Positions 34,711-44,134 of a stretch of 64,000 nucleotides of DNA are shown here, piece by piece. The notes under the pieces were generated by a model. That model was not told the DNA's origin. It made no database searches and saw only the letters and a program-made list of their open reading frames with translations. The position numbers were made by a program, and so were the translations under genes. This DNA comes from Ferruginibacter paludis (lineage in GTDB: Bacteria; Bacteroidota; Bacteroidia; Chitinophagales; Chitinophagaceae). Positions within the stretch are counted from its first letter, which is position 1; every line of letters begins with the position of its first letter. The stretch spans positions 186,001-250,000 of the forward strand of contig NZ_JAUFQJ010000007.1 of the NCBI RefSeq assembly GCF_030409685.1, written 5' to 3'.

Positions 34711-36600
34711 ATGAAACGAAGTCTTATTTTTTGCACTTTATTTTTATTTTTTGTACTTCAGCTGTGTGCACAGGTAACTGTTATGAATACACAGGTGCTG
34801 GTTGTTGGCGGAAGCACCGGCGGAACGGCAGCAGGCATACAGAGCGCACGCAGCGGTGCAACAACGCTGATTGTAGAGCAAACAACCATGCTCGGAGGTA
34901 TGTTAACCGCCGCAGCCGTCAGTTGTACCGATGGTAACGACGGGCTTAAAAGCGGCATGTGGCAACAGTTGCGGGAGGCATTGTATAAACATTACGGAAC
35001 AACAAACTTGGCCAGTGGCTGGGTAAGCAACACTTGTTTTGAGCCGCACGTGGGCGATAGTATTTTTAAAGCCTGGGCAGGCGTTGAAAAAAAGCTAACG
35101 GTTGTATATAACTGGTATTTTGATAAGGCATTGATGAAAGGAAATAAGATAACGGGTGCTGCATTTATTAATCAAAAAGGGGAGCACTTAATGGTACATG
35201 CCAGCATTGTAGTGGATGGTACTGACCTCGGTGATGTATTTGCATCGGCTGGAGCCGGCTATGATTTGGGAATGGAAGCGCCCGGCTACAGCGGTGAAAA
35301 AGAAGCCATCGAAAAAAATAATATCATTCAGGATTTAACCTGGTCGGCTATTTTAAAGGATTACGGTAAAGGCGCAGATAAAACAATTAAACAACCCGCT
35401 GGTTATGACGCATCAAAATATTATTGCAGCACCAGTGATGCGCCCTGTACTGATAAACCCTATCAACTGGATACCCGTAAGGTATTAAACTATGGAAAAC
35501 TCACGGTAACAGATACACTACATTCCAAATTCATGCTAAACTGGCCCGTTCATGGAAATGATGCTTATTTAAATGTGGTGGAGCGAAAACCTGTTGAAAG
35601 GGAAATTGCTTATTCAACTGCTACAAATCAGACGCTTGGATTTATTTATTTTTTGCAACACCAGTTAGGGTTCAAAAATATCGGCCTTGCAGATGATGAA
35701 GTTAACAACGGCATGGCATGGTTGCCGTATAACAGGGAAGGCAGGAGAGTAAAGGGCGTAGTAAGACTGAACATCAATCACATTAAGAAGCCTTACCAGT
35801 ATGACTTATATAAGACGGGCATCGCTGTAGGAGATTACCCGGTTGACCATCACCACGGGCAATATCCGGGCAAAGTACCAGCTATCCAATTTCCAAAAGT
35901 GCCTTCCTTTACTATTCCACTGGGGGCTTTAATACCCTCAAAAATGGAAGGATTAATTATATGTGAAAAAGGAATTTCGGTAAGCAATATTGCCAACGGC
36001 ACTACGCGTTTACAGCCGGTTGTTTTATTAACGGGCCAGGCAGCTGGCGTACTGGCGGCACAATGTATTGCAAAGAAAATCCAACCTGGAAAAATCGACG
36101 TAAGAGCCGTGCAGAATGAGCTGCTGAAAATGAAATGTTACCTGTTACCGTTTTGTGATGTTGATCCCAACGAAGCTTCCTGGAATCCAATACAGCAGGC
36201 TGGTGCATTGGGTTTAATTCGTGGCGTGGGGAAAAGTATAGACTGGGAGAATAAAACTTTTTTTTACCCGGACAGCACTATCAAGAATGCCGAACTTGAA
36301 AATAATTTAAATGGCTCTTCAGGTAAAAGCGTAAAAGATAATCAGCGTTTAAGCAACGATTGGCTAACGATTCAACAGGCAAAAAAAATGATCGGTCAAC
36401 ATGCGGCATATCCCGGCTCAATCTTTTATTTGGCTAATCATAAAAATATAAATGAAGTTACCTGGAAGGATAAGCTTCATCTTACCAATTATAATGAACA
36501 AAGATTTATCACCCGCAGGGAATTGGCTGTGCTGCTGATGTATTATGCCAAAGGCTTTATTAATTGCAGGGTAGATTTGTTTGGGAAGCGTTTACGATGA
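34711..36600 (+). CDS. Secreted FAD-dependent oxidoreductase
   Basis: 629 residues from the ATG at 34711; an upstream in-frame GTG is less likely because this ATG starts the signal peptide (MKRSLIFCTLFLFFVLQLCAQ). The FAD-binding Rossmann motif is VLVVGGSTGGTAAGIQSARSG (about 27-47), followed by VEQTTMLGGM. Later motifs include VVDGTDLGDVF and NIANGTTRLQPVVLLTGQAAGVLAA, as in the FAD_oxidored family found with xanthan-lyase and sugar-degradation loci. Its substrate is unknown, probably a carbohydrate derivative in the periplasm. Confidence 0.85.
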   Translation: MKRSLIFCTLFLFFVLQLCAQVTVMNTQVLVVGGSTGGTAAGIQSARSGATTLIVEQTTMLGGMLTAAAVSCTDGNDGLKSGMWQQLREALYKHYGTTNLASGWVSNTCFEPHVGDSIFKAWAGVEKKLTVVYNWYFDKALMKGNKITGAAFINQKGEHLMVHASIVVDGTDLGDVFASAGAGYDLGMEAPGYSGEKEAIEKNNIIQDLTWSAILKDYGKGADKTIKQPAGYDASKYYCSTSDAPCTDKPYQLDTRKVLNYGKLTVTDTLHSKFMLNWPVHGNDAYLNVVERKPVEREIAYSTATNQTLGFIYFLQHQLGFKNIGLADDEVNNGMAWLPYNREGRRVKGVVRLNINHIKKPYQYDLYKTGIAVGDYPVDHHHGQYPGKVPAIQFPKVPSFTIPLGALIPSKMEGLIICEKGISVSNIANGTTRLQPVVLLTGQAAGVLAAQCIAKKIQPGKIDVRAVQNELLKMKCYLLPFCDVDPNEASWNPIQQAGALGLIRGVGKSIDWENKTFFYPDSTIKNAELENNLNGSSGKSVKDNQRLSNDWLTIQQAKKMIGQHAAYPGSIFYLANHKNINEVTWKDKLHLTNYNEQRFITRRELAVLLMYYAKGFINCRVDLFGKRLR

Positions 36601-36854
36601 TTTTTGTTCGCAATAAGCGACTATTGTCATTCCTGCTTATCTATAGCAGCTCTTATCTGTCATGTAAATACTGAATTTGTACCATTATTTCCTCGCAACG
36701 GGAAAAATATTGATAACTATAAAATTCCTCAGTCGTCTGCTGTAACTGTTCAAACCGTAATTGATCCGCTTCATAAAGCGCCGAGAAACCGGCAACCAAA
36801 AATTTAAAAATTGGCATTAAATTATCACTATGCTTTTACAAAAATTATATAAAA

Positions 36855-37097
36855 ATGAAAAAGCTATTTATGTCTCTTGCTGTGATGCTTGTGTCAGGCA
36901 TTACCGCTTCTTACGCCCAAACAACAACCAAAGTAGAACCCGTTACTACAGCGGGAGATAAAGTTCACAATGTGTTGCATCCAAAACATAAAAGGGCGCA
37001 CGGTGTGAAAGTAAAACGGGAATATGCCAATGGTAATAAAAAAACTACCAAACTTAAAACCGAACATTCGCAGCCGTTAATTAAAAAAGAAAATTAA
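36855..37097 (+). CDS. Small basic secreted protein (80 aa)
   Basis: Sec signal peptide (1-21, ending SYAQ), then a 59-residue Lys/His-rich, low-complexity mature part (KHKRAHGVKVKREYANGNKK). No family recognised. A strong terminator directly follows, which supports a real gene. The 254 bp before it show no other gene. Confidence 0.7.
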   Translation: MKKLFMSLAVMLVSGITASYAQTTTKVEPVTTAGDKVHNVLHPKHKRAHGVKVKREYANGNKKTTKLKTEHSQPLIKKEN

Positions 37098-37102
37098 AAA
37101 TA

Positions 37103-37132
37103 AACCCCGTACCAAATGAAGTACGGGGTTTT
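37103..37132 (+). terminator. Intrinsic terminator
   Basis: Perfect 10-bp stem AACCCCGTAC / GTACGGGGTT (37103-37112 / 37121-37130) with an 8-nt loop and T-rich tail, 6 bp after the small basic protein's stop. Confidence 0.88.
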
Positions 37133-37236
37133 ACTTTTTACTTATTTTAAGTCGGATGGAGCTTTACTGAAAAGCCATTAACACCAGGCCGGGCGGAGGT
37201 AAATACTTAAACCTGCCCATATACAAAGCTTTCGCT

Positions 37237-37461
37237 TTATACCCTTGTATCATCAAACTCCTGGTCCTGTTCATCCTTATCTGACCAATCCTGCAGGGCA
37301 TCCTTAATTTTTTGTATCACCGTTTTGTGCTCCTTGCCTTCCTCTTTTTTTTCAGGATGTTGTACATCAGCTGTTTTTTGATTGTCGCTGCTGTCAGGCG
37401 CAACATTACCACTTTCATCAGCTCCGCCCGGGTCGTAGATAAATTTTTGAGGCTGTATCAT
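37237..37461 (-). CDS. Small acidic hypothetical protein (74 aa)
   Basis: Hydrophilic, Asp/Glu/Lys-rich, probably disordered protein (DPGGADESGNV, EEGKEHKTVIQKIKDALQDW). No signal peptide or known domain. The short amphipathic IQKIKDALQDW helix is its only ordered-looking part. Confidence 0.55.
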   Translation of the reverse strand: MIQPQKFIYDPGGADESGNVAPDSSDNQKTADVQHPEKKEEGKEHKTVIQKIKDALQDWSDKDEQDQEFDDTRV

Positions 37462-37658
37462 AGTGTAAAATTTTTGAGGTGAAAAATAGGTTTAAAATGT
37501 AAACCGATCTTTAAATTTAGTAAATAAAATCCATATGCCCTGATTATATAACTCCATCAGCGCCTTAAGATAATGCCAAAATTATCGCATAAAGTGTTTT
37601 CATTATAGTTCTGAAAGCGTACATTTAATTACTACATTCATATTTAAAACATTGCCAT

Positions 37659-38684
37659 ATGCTGTTAAACAATAACCAGGCCCGCAATCAATCACGGCGC
37701 CAGTTTCTTCTCAAAGGTTCAATTGCATCCATAGGGCTCCTGCTCGGCGGCCCTGCTGTTTTTTCCAGGCCTTACCTGGTTTCAAATGATCCAGGCTCAA
37801 AATTTTTTGGTGTTCAGATCGGTGTCATCACTTATTCCTTCCGCAGTATGCCCGGCTCTGCGGAACAAATTTTACAATACATTACAAACAGTGGAATCAG
37901 CGCTATTGAGCTGATGGGTGATGCGGTGGAAGAGTACGCGGGCAAACCGGTTAACCAGGTGCAAATGCCACCCCGGGTTGCAGGGCAACCACCCAAATTG
38001 ACAGATGAACAGAAAGCTCAGATGTCTGCCTATGCAAAACAAGTGGCAGACTGGAGGGCGGCTGTTTCGATGGATAAATTTGCAGAAATCAGGAAAATAT
38101 ACAATAAAGCCGGTGTATCAATTTATGCGTTTAAGCCCAATGCACTCGGCGCAAACAACACAGATGCTGAGATTGAATATGCGTTGAAGGCTGCCAAAAC
38201 ATTGGGCGCCACATCTGTAACGGTTGAATTACCAACGGATCCGGCACAGTCAAAACGCCTGGGCGAACTGGGAGAAAAACACAAAGTGTATATCGGCTAT
38301 CACGCGCATACACAAGCTACAGATACGGCATGGGATACTGCGTTAAGCCAGTCTCCCTATAATTCCATGAACCTGGATTGCGGCCATTATATCGCCGCCG
38401 GCGGCAACAACACAAAGGAAACTTTACTGGCATTGATTGAGGCAAAACACGACCGCATTACAACGATGCACATTAAAGACAGGCAAACAAAAATAAACGG
38501 TGGTAACAACAAGCCATGGGGCCAGGGCGATACGCCGCTGAAAGAAATTCTGAATTTACTGAAAGCAAAAAAGTATGACATTCCCGCTACAATCGAACTG
38601 GAATATGAAATACCAGCAGGCTCTGATGCAGTAAAGGAAACAAAAAATTGTTTGTTGTTTGCAAAAAATGCCCTGGGTGCGTAA
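37659..38684 (+). CDS. Tat-exported sugar phosphate isomerase/epimerase-fold protein
   Basis: 341 residues. Twin-arginine leader (SRRQFLLKG, hydrophobic stretch to about 36), then a xylose-isomerase-like TIM barrel: GVITYSFRSMPG, AIELMGDAVE, SVTVELP, HKVYIGYHAHTQ, NSMNLDCGHY, ITTMHIKDR and ATIELEYE, which carry the metal-binding Glu/His/Asp residues of the family. Exported members of this family have been linked to keto-sugar chemistry together with Gfo/Idh/MocA enzymes (established for some Bacteroidota/Planctomycetota loci; here inference). Confidence 0.88.
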   Translation: MLLNNNQARNQSRRQFLLKGSIASIGLLLGGPAVFSRPYLVSNDPGSKFFGVQIGVITYSFRSMPGSAEQILQYITNSGISAIELMGDAVEEYAGKPVNQVQMPPRVAGQPPKLTDEQKAQMSAYAKQVADWRAAVSMDKFAEIRKIYNKAGVSIYAFKPNALGANNTDAEIEYALKAAKTLGATSVTVELPTDPAQSKRLGELGEKHKVYIGYHAHTQATDTAWDTALSQSPYNSMNLDCGHYIAAGGNNTKETLLALIEAKHDRITTMHIKDRQTKINGGNNKPWGQGDTPLKEILNLLKAKKYDIPATIELEYEIPAGSDAVKETKNCLLFAKNALGA

Positions 38685-38741
38685 AGGCTAACCGTTGTAA
38701 TGAGGATATAACCAGGTTAACTAAATAAATCTGCACATAAA

Positions 38742-38769
38742 AAAACAGGCTGGACAATCAGCCTGTTTT
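38742..38769. terminator. Intrinsic terminator
   Basis: Stem AAAACAGGCTG (38742-38752), 6-nt loop, CAGCCTGTTTT (38759-38769); bidirectional. Same core as the terminator at 21202. It lies 58 bp past the epimerase-fold gene. Confidence 0.8.
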
Positions 38770-38920
38770 CTATTATGGCAGGATAACAGTTGATGTGTTA
38801 TCCTTAATGTCTGTCGGGTCAACCGGGATATAGTAGCACACAACTAAACTCCGCAACGCTGCTTCGTGAGGTACTTTGGTCTACTTTTATTTTTCCGGGC
38901 AAATTTGCCGTTGGAAGATA

Positions 38921-39121
38921 TCAGTACCGTGCATAAGCAATGTGCTTCGCCTCGGGTGCCGGCGCATGGCTGCCTGTTGAAGCCCTCGCCGGGGTTGCCC
39001 TGCGGTTGCAGGTGCCCAGCGCCCAGTAAATAACTATAAAAATTAAAATAGTGCTAAAGCAGCCACCGCCTAATTTTTTTGCGCCGTAACCGGCTATCAA
39101 TGTCCTAAAGAAATTATTCAT
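38921..39121 (-). CDS. Small membrane protein (66 aa)
   Basis: One hydrophobic segment (about 21-36, FSTILIFIVIYWALG) after a Gly-rich stretch (GYGAKKLGGGC), and an Ala/Pro-rich tail. No known function. Kept because the N-terminal pattern looks protein-like and it stands free of other genes; it could still be spurious. Confidence 0.45.
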   Translation of the reverse strand: MNNFFRTLIAGYGAKKLGGGCFSTILIFIVIYWALGTCNRRATPARASTGSHAPAPEAKHIAYARY

Positions 39122-39260
39122 TTGCTAAAATTTTATTTAAGCATGAATAAATCATGCCAGTAAAAATGAGGTTGCGATTGCAGCGTTTCTTATGTTGATC
39201 GTTTGTACTTAATAAATCTTTGTGTAAAAAAATACACAATTCAACATACACAGTATTCAG

Positions 39261-40949
39261 CTATTCAATTTTTGCAAATTTTAAATGCATAATTCTGCCA
39301 GAGTTGACCTCAAACCCGGTTATGATACCACCGGTGTTTCTTATTATTTTCAAATGATTGATCCACCAGTTATCGTTCGTCAAATGATCCCTGTTTACGA
39401 ATGCAAGCATGGCATCGTTGTATTTGGCATTCGTCAAAACAAGGCGATGATCTTTTAAAATGATTCCATATTTGCAATCCAGTTCAGCACAAAAATAACT
39501 GCCGGTATAAGGTCGTAAAATGGCGTCCGTTTGTACCGTGTCTTTTACGTATTTTTTCAGGTGATAAGCCTGGTCGGTGGTAGTAATATCGCAAATGGTA
39601 TCTTTTGCTTTTACAGAAAATACAAATTTTATTTCCGGAGCCGAAGGAATGGAAAAAGAGTCCTTCCGGTCATTGATCAAAAAATTACTTTCATTAAAAA
39701 TGTGATAAAATAATTGGTGGTTTTTAATGTCAAAACTAAAAGGGAGCCCATCGTCGCCAATATAAAAGCCGGCAAATTTTTTCCATTTTGGCTCGTTTTT
39801 TAAGATGGATGCCGCACTGTCCCGTGGTGTCTTTTTTTCAACCTCTTTTTTCTGCGTCGTATCTTTTACAAAAAGATCGGCGATAGCATAAGCTTTTCCG
39901 CCGGCATCAAAATCACCTAAATTGCTAAACACAATAAAACCCATTTTAAGATCGGGCAAAACAGACAGGTAGGTCCGGTATCCTGCATCGGCGCCCCCAT
40001 GCGAGTATTGTTTCCAGCCTTTATAAGTATCAGCCACAATTCCACAGGCATAGGATATTTCTTTTCCGTTGTTCAGTTTACCCTTTTGTGTCAGGAGCCT
40101 GATTAAATCCTGGTTGGCGGATGAAGCGTCATCAAAATGCATAACCCACTTGCTCATGTCAGTAATATTGGTAAATAAACTGGTAGCCCCCGAATTGGAA
40201 TAAGTTAAAATGCTGTTGGTAAAATGAGCGCTGTCCTTACGCTCATATGAATAGGAGCGGTTTTTTTCAATCTCTGTATAATCATCATGAAAATGCGTGC
40301 TGTTCATCTGCAACGGTTTAAAAATGGCAGAGTCAGTAAACCTGCGGAGCGACTTACCGCTTACCGACTTCACGATTTCAGCCAGCATAGTAAACCCGCT
40401 GTTTGAATAACTGTATTGATCTCCCGGATTAAAGTTCAGCGCTTGTTGTTTACCAAGAATTTTAACGATGTGTTCCTGTGTAATTACATCATCCAGCCGG
40501 GTGCCGGAAATGGCGAGCAGTTGCCATTGATCCCGAATGCCGCTGGTATGATTTAACAGGTTGCGGATGGTGATCTTTTTTTTCATATCCGGAAACCAGG
40601 GAAGGTATTTTCGCACATCATCTTCCAGTGAAAGCTTGCCCTGCTTTGCCAGTAAAAGAATGGCGGTGGCAGTAAATTGTTTGGAGATGGAAGCCATGTG
40701 AAAAATGGTTTCCGGTGTGTTGGCAATGTCATATTCAAGATTGGCCTGGCCGTAGCCTTTGGCATAGATCAGCGAATCATTGCGTACAATGCCAATAGTA
40801 CATCCGGGGCTGCCGGTCGTGTTCCATTTTGTAAACAGGCTGTCAATTTTTTTTACGACAGAGTCGGGTATAGACTGGGCAGCGATTGTTGCCGTTGCTG
40901 AAAAAGAAAATAGCAATAACGTTATTGATTTGATGAGGTTGAATCGCAT
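39261..40949 (-). CDS. Secreted serine hydrolase (beta-lactamase / PBP fold) with C-terminal extension
   Basis: 562 residues with a Sec signal peptide (1-24, ending TIAAQ). Class C-type domain with SISK as SxxK (87-90), YSN at 181-183 and the HGGADAGYRTY region in the position of the KTG-like motif. The last about 190 residues form an extra beta-rich domain (lipocalin-like, as in many Bacteroidota paralogs). Probably an esterase or peptidase rather than a resistance enzyme. Confidence 0.87.
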   Translation of the reverse strand: MRFNLIKSITLLLFSFSATATIAAQSIPDSVVKKIDSLFTKWNTTGSPGCTIGIVRNDSLIYAKGYGQANLEYDIANTPETIFHMASISKQFTATAILLLAKQGKLSLEDDVRKYLPWFPDMKKKITIRNLLNHTSGIRDQWQLLAISGTRLDDVITQEHIVKILGKQQALNFNPGDQYSYSNSGFTMLAEIVKSVSGKSLRRFTDSAIFKPLQMNSTHFHDDYTEIEKNRSYSYERKDSAHFTNSILTYSNSGATSLFTNITDMSKWVMHFDDASSANQDLIRLLTQKGKLNNGKEISYACGIVADTYKGWKQYSHGGADAGYRTYLSVLPDLKMGFIVFSNLGDFDAGGKAYAIADLFVKDTTQKKEVEKKTPRDSAASILKNEPKWKKFAGFYIGDDGLPFSFDIKNHQLFYHIFNESNFLINDRKDSFSIPSAPEIKFVFSVKAKDTICDITTTDQAYHLKKYVKDTVQTDAILRPYTGSYFCAELDCKYGIILKDHRLVLTNAKYNDAMLAFVNRDHLTNDNWWINHLKIIRNTGGIITGFEVNSGRIMHLKFAKIE

Positions 40950-41317
40950 GATAGTAATGGTTATAGTTGTGTAAAAAATTGGACATTCAGGTCAATATAC
41001 AGGCAGGTGTTGTTTAATAGCTATGTACATCCACCAAACAGGGTTCACCTGTTATCATTGTTATAAAACGAAGTGCCATTCGATGTATTTATTTGTTAAA
41101 AATAGATAAAGTTTACTGCAACAGGTAACCGCTTATACAATAGCCTTCAATACAATCCTGGTTAGCAGAAAGTGCTTTTACCAAATTAAGCGTTGCTACA
41201 TCTTTTAAAAAGCCATCCGGCAAACTACAAAATCAGGAGGATAATTCGTTGACTAGCTGCGGAAACTCTTTTTTATCCTGACCGCTTTTAAGTAATTTTT
41301 AGTCTTACATTTATCTT
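40950..41317. other. Gene-free stretch with a possible decayed fragment
   Basis: No intact gene. On the minus strand, 41113-41232 is open for 39 codons (starting FCSLPDG, ending ISGYLLQ before a stop) and is preceded in the same frame by an in-frame TGA and then KEFPQLVNELSS. This could be the tail of a decayed gene, but it is too short to identify. Confidence 0.3.
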
Positions 41318-42325
41318 ATGACTTTTAATAACACTATCGCCCTGTTTTTTGCTGCCAGCATGTGGCAGTTTGCAGCCGCTCAAAAAGTTGATAGCACGTA
41401 TGCCGAAAAACTCGGCTATCCAAAAGGTGCAAGAGTTCTGATTCTGCATGTGGATGATGCCGGAATGAGCTACGACTCCAATGAAGGCGCTATTAACTCC
41501 ATCACAAAAGGTGTGGCCACATCTGTAAGCGTAATGATGCCCTGCCCTTGGGTGCCCGGTTTTATTCATTACATGAAAGCCCATCCCGGTATGGATGCCG
41601 GCCTTCATTTAACCCTTACCTCGGAATGGGGCGACTACCGCTGGGGACCATTAGCCGGCAAAACAAATGTGCCGGGCCTGGTAGATACAGAAGGTGCCAT
41701 GTGGAGCAACGTAGCAGACGTGGTAGCGCATGCTTCAGCCGATGAAGTGGATAAGGAAATAAGGGCCCAGCTGGAAAGGGCCAGGATAATGGGTTTTGAA
41801 CCAACCCACCTGGATTCGCACATGGGTACCTTGTTTGCTTCGCCTGAATTTTTAAAACGATATATTGGGCTGGGAATCGAAAATCATATCCCGGTAATGT
41901 TGCCTGGTGGTGCTGATGTTTTAATACAGGCAGAAATGAATGCACCAGCTGAACAAATAGAGCAATTGCGGGCATTGGGTAAGATGACCTGGGCTGCAGG
42001 CCTGCCGGTATTGGATGATCTCCACAATGTGAGTTATGATTGGAAAATCCCCGAAGCTATTTCAGGCGACGACAAAAAATTACAGGCATTTAAAACTGCC
42101 AAATATATCGAAGCTATTAAATCGTTGCAACCCGGCGTAACCATGATGATCATGCACTCCACGGCAACCACAGACATGTTTCCGCATATCTCAGGCAGTG
42201 GTGCGGTAAGGCGTGGAGACATGCTTGCAATGATGGACCCGGTATTTAAAAAAGCATTGCAGGACGAAGGTATCATTCTAACTACCTGGCGGGAATTAAA
42301 AGTAAAAAGAGATAAGGTGAAATAA
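41318..42325 (+). CDS. YdjC/ChbG-type carbohydrate deacetylase, secreted
   Basis: 335 residues with a likely signal peptide (1-21, ending FAAAQ). ChbG/YdjC family: LHVDDAGM (43-50) with the metal-binding Asp and His, then MDAGLHLTLTSEW and PTHLDSHMG with further metal ligands. Members remove acetyl groups from chito-oligosaccharides in the cytoplasm; export here suggests action on extracellular sugar chains (inference). It opens the carbohydrate region upstream of the GH42-like tandem. Confidence 0.88.
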   Translation: MTFNNTIALFFAASMWQFAAAQKVDSTYAEKLGYPKGARVLILHVDDAGMSYDSNEGAINSITKGVATSVSVMMPCPWVPGFIHYMKAHPGMDAGLHLTLTSEWGDYRWGPLAGKTNVPGLVDTEGAMWSNVADVVAHASADEVDKEIRAQLERARIMGFEPTHLDSHMGTLFASPEFLKRYIGLGIENHIPVMLPGGADVLIQAEMNAPAEQIEQLRALGKMTWAAGLPVLDDLHNVSYDWKIPEAISGDDKKLQAFKTAKYIEAIKSLQPGVTMMIMHSTATTDMFPHISGSGAVRRGDMLAMMDPVFKKALQDEGIILTTWRELKVKRDKVK

Positions 42326-42462
42326 CATCCTGTTCTCTAAATCTAAGCATTATGAAAAACTAAAAGCGGGGTGCGAAAAATGTTCAGTATTGCGTTTAAA
42401 CCTGCAGCTACCCAACATCTTTTACATCCTCGCCCGTAAATAATTATTAAATTATTTTACAG

Positions 42463-43824
42463 TTATTTCCACACAGCCCAGTTATTTGCAGCTGCCCAGT
42501 TATCGGCCCCAATAGCACCGCGGTAAGCTACCTTGGTAAAAAAGCTGCTAAAATCTGCATCGTTAAAATTAGCTCCGGTTAACGCGGGTGACCCGGCGTC
42601 CGGAGTTAAATCCGGTACTCCCCCATACATGGTTTTTAATTTAAGATCGGCCGAGTTGGTAATTAAAACATTGTTATTAACACTGTTTAAAGCAAACTGC
42701 TGGAGTTCGGGATCGCCCACTACAGCAAAATCCTTATCCCAGCTAAAAGTGCGGCTGGCGGTGTCGCTGTTCACGAGGTTATATTTAAAAAATGATTCTA
42801 TACCTGTTAACAGCACAGGCCTTGTTCTGTTGCAAACCATCAGTCCACCCTGCGGATATTCCGCTATGATAGAATTTTCTACCACGAAGCGTGTGCCCTT
42901 GCGAATATACACGCCCTGGTTTAATGATGTTTTTGCAGTCTCGGTACCCGCAGGGCCGATAATGGTCATGTTAGCTACCACCGGGCGTGTGAGGGGCGCA
43001 TTGGTGGTGGGAAATTCATCATTATAACTTTCAAAGCCATTTGCTCTTTGCGAATGTGAAGAGGAAAGCCCGCTGCGGTAAGAGATCAGGAATTGTAATT
43101 TTCCCTGGTAACCAAGATCAAAATCAAAATCATCATCTCCATTGTTAAAGCCGATTAAATGCGTGGCGTTAACTGTTCCGCCAACAAACTGAAAAGCATC
43201 ATCATTGGAGTGCACGGTCATCACATTATCTACAGTGGTACCACTACCAACACTCGCCATGCAAAGTCCGCTGGCTTTATCCACCTGCCATTCTCCTTCT
43301 TCATCGGGGTTAATGCCCCCGCAATATTCAAGGCGTACATATTTAAGTGAACCTGAATTGTCATCTGCTGTTGTACCGCCGTAACGGGTATTGTCAGATA
43401 GGGGCAGTCCTTCCACATTGCCTGTAACGGTATTGGTTGGTGCTTTACCCAATAAAATAACAGCTCCCCAATCGCCCGGGGCTTTTGTCCCAGCTGCAGA
43501 TGTAAAAACAATCGGTTTATCAGCAGTGCCGTTGGCAATCAATTTAGCACCCTGGGTAATTACCAGCACGCCCTTTTTTTCTTTTTCATCCATTTTAACA
43601 AAGGATACCGTAACGCCGGCGGGTATGGTAAGCGTAGCGTTATTGGTAACATATAACTGGCCGTTGATCACATAACTGGTATTTGCATCCAGTGTCATGT
43701 CGGTTGTAATGCTGTTAGAAAGGGTATCAATTTTAGTCACGACCGGAGCCATAATATCGGAGTTTTTTTTACACGCCGCAAAGGCAACCACAGTCAGCAA
43801 TAGCAAACATACTTTACTTTTCAT
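42463..43824 (-). CDS. Beta-helix lipoprotein
   Basis: 453 residues from the ATG at 43824 (the frame adds 11 codons). Lipoprotein signal ending FAAC (Cys17). The body has repeated short beta strands with T/N/V-rich turns (YVINGQLYVTNNATLTIPAGVTVSF, ANGTADKPIVFTSAAGT, YVRLEYCGG, DDAFQFVGG) typical of right-handed parallel beta-helix surface proteins of Bacteroidota that bind or cleave polysaccharide. No catalytic residues identified. Oriented against its neighbours. Confidence 0.75.
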   Translation of the reverse strand: MKSKVCLLLLTVVAFAACKKNSDIMAPVVTKIDTLSNSITTDMTLDANTSYVINGQLYVTNNATLTIPAGVTVSFVKMDEKEKKGVLVITQGAKLIANGTADKPIVFTSAAGTKAPGDWGAVILLGKAPTNTVTGNVEGLPLSDNTRYGGTTADDNSGSLKYVRLEYCGGINPDEEGEWQVDKASGLCMASVGSGTTVDNVMTVHSNDDAFQFVGGTVNATHLIGFNNGDDDFDFDLGYQGKLQFLISYRSGLSSSHSQRANGFESYNDEFPTTNAPLTRPVVANMTIIGPAGTETAKTSLNQGVYIRKGTRFVVENSIIAEYPQGGLMVCNRTRPVLLTGIESFFKYNLVNSDTASRTFSWDKDFAVVGDPELQQFALNSVNNNVLITNSADLKLKTMYGGVPDLTPDAGSPALTGANFNDADFSSFFTKVAYRGAIGADNWAAANNWAVWK

Positions 43825-44134
43825 TTTAATAATTTTGGGGAGGTGAATGGTATACACTGCTTTCTTTTACAATTATCTTACCAAAAATGGGCATTTGTTA
43901 ACAGTTTTCGGTTACAGCAAGCTTTGAAGGCGTTTTTTGGTACCGGTCAATTCGCCAGGGTTTCGCTAAACAGGCAATAAACAAAGTAATTGTGGAGATG
44001 AGTCCATTGCTTTACAGGTAAACGTGTGGCCGATAATGCACGGTTAAAAAAGTACAGTCTTTAAGTTGATTATAGGAATATGCCATTGTATGAAACGAGT
44101 AGATTTGAGTATCTAATCTTACAACCAACCAAAC
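43825..44134. other. Intergenic region holding promoter module 1
   Basis: Between two divergent genes. The right end carries the GTTAAAAAAGTA / TAGATTTG module described at 44043-44107. Nothing else is recognised in 43825-44040. Confidence 0.5.
44043..44107 (+). promoter_or_regulatory. Shared promoter/operator module 1
   Basis: GTTAAAAAAGTA at 44043-44054, then TTTAA and GATTA blocks, and a -7 box TAGATTTG (TAnnTTTG) at 44100-44107; 57 bp separate the two starts. ATG is 35 bp past the -7 box start. The spacing is identical in modules 2 and 3. Confidence 0.75.

Noticed and set aside
36604-36807. 67-codon ORF after the FAD oxidoreductase
   Set aside because: No signal peptide, domain or codon pattern; overlaps what looks like spacer DNA.
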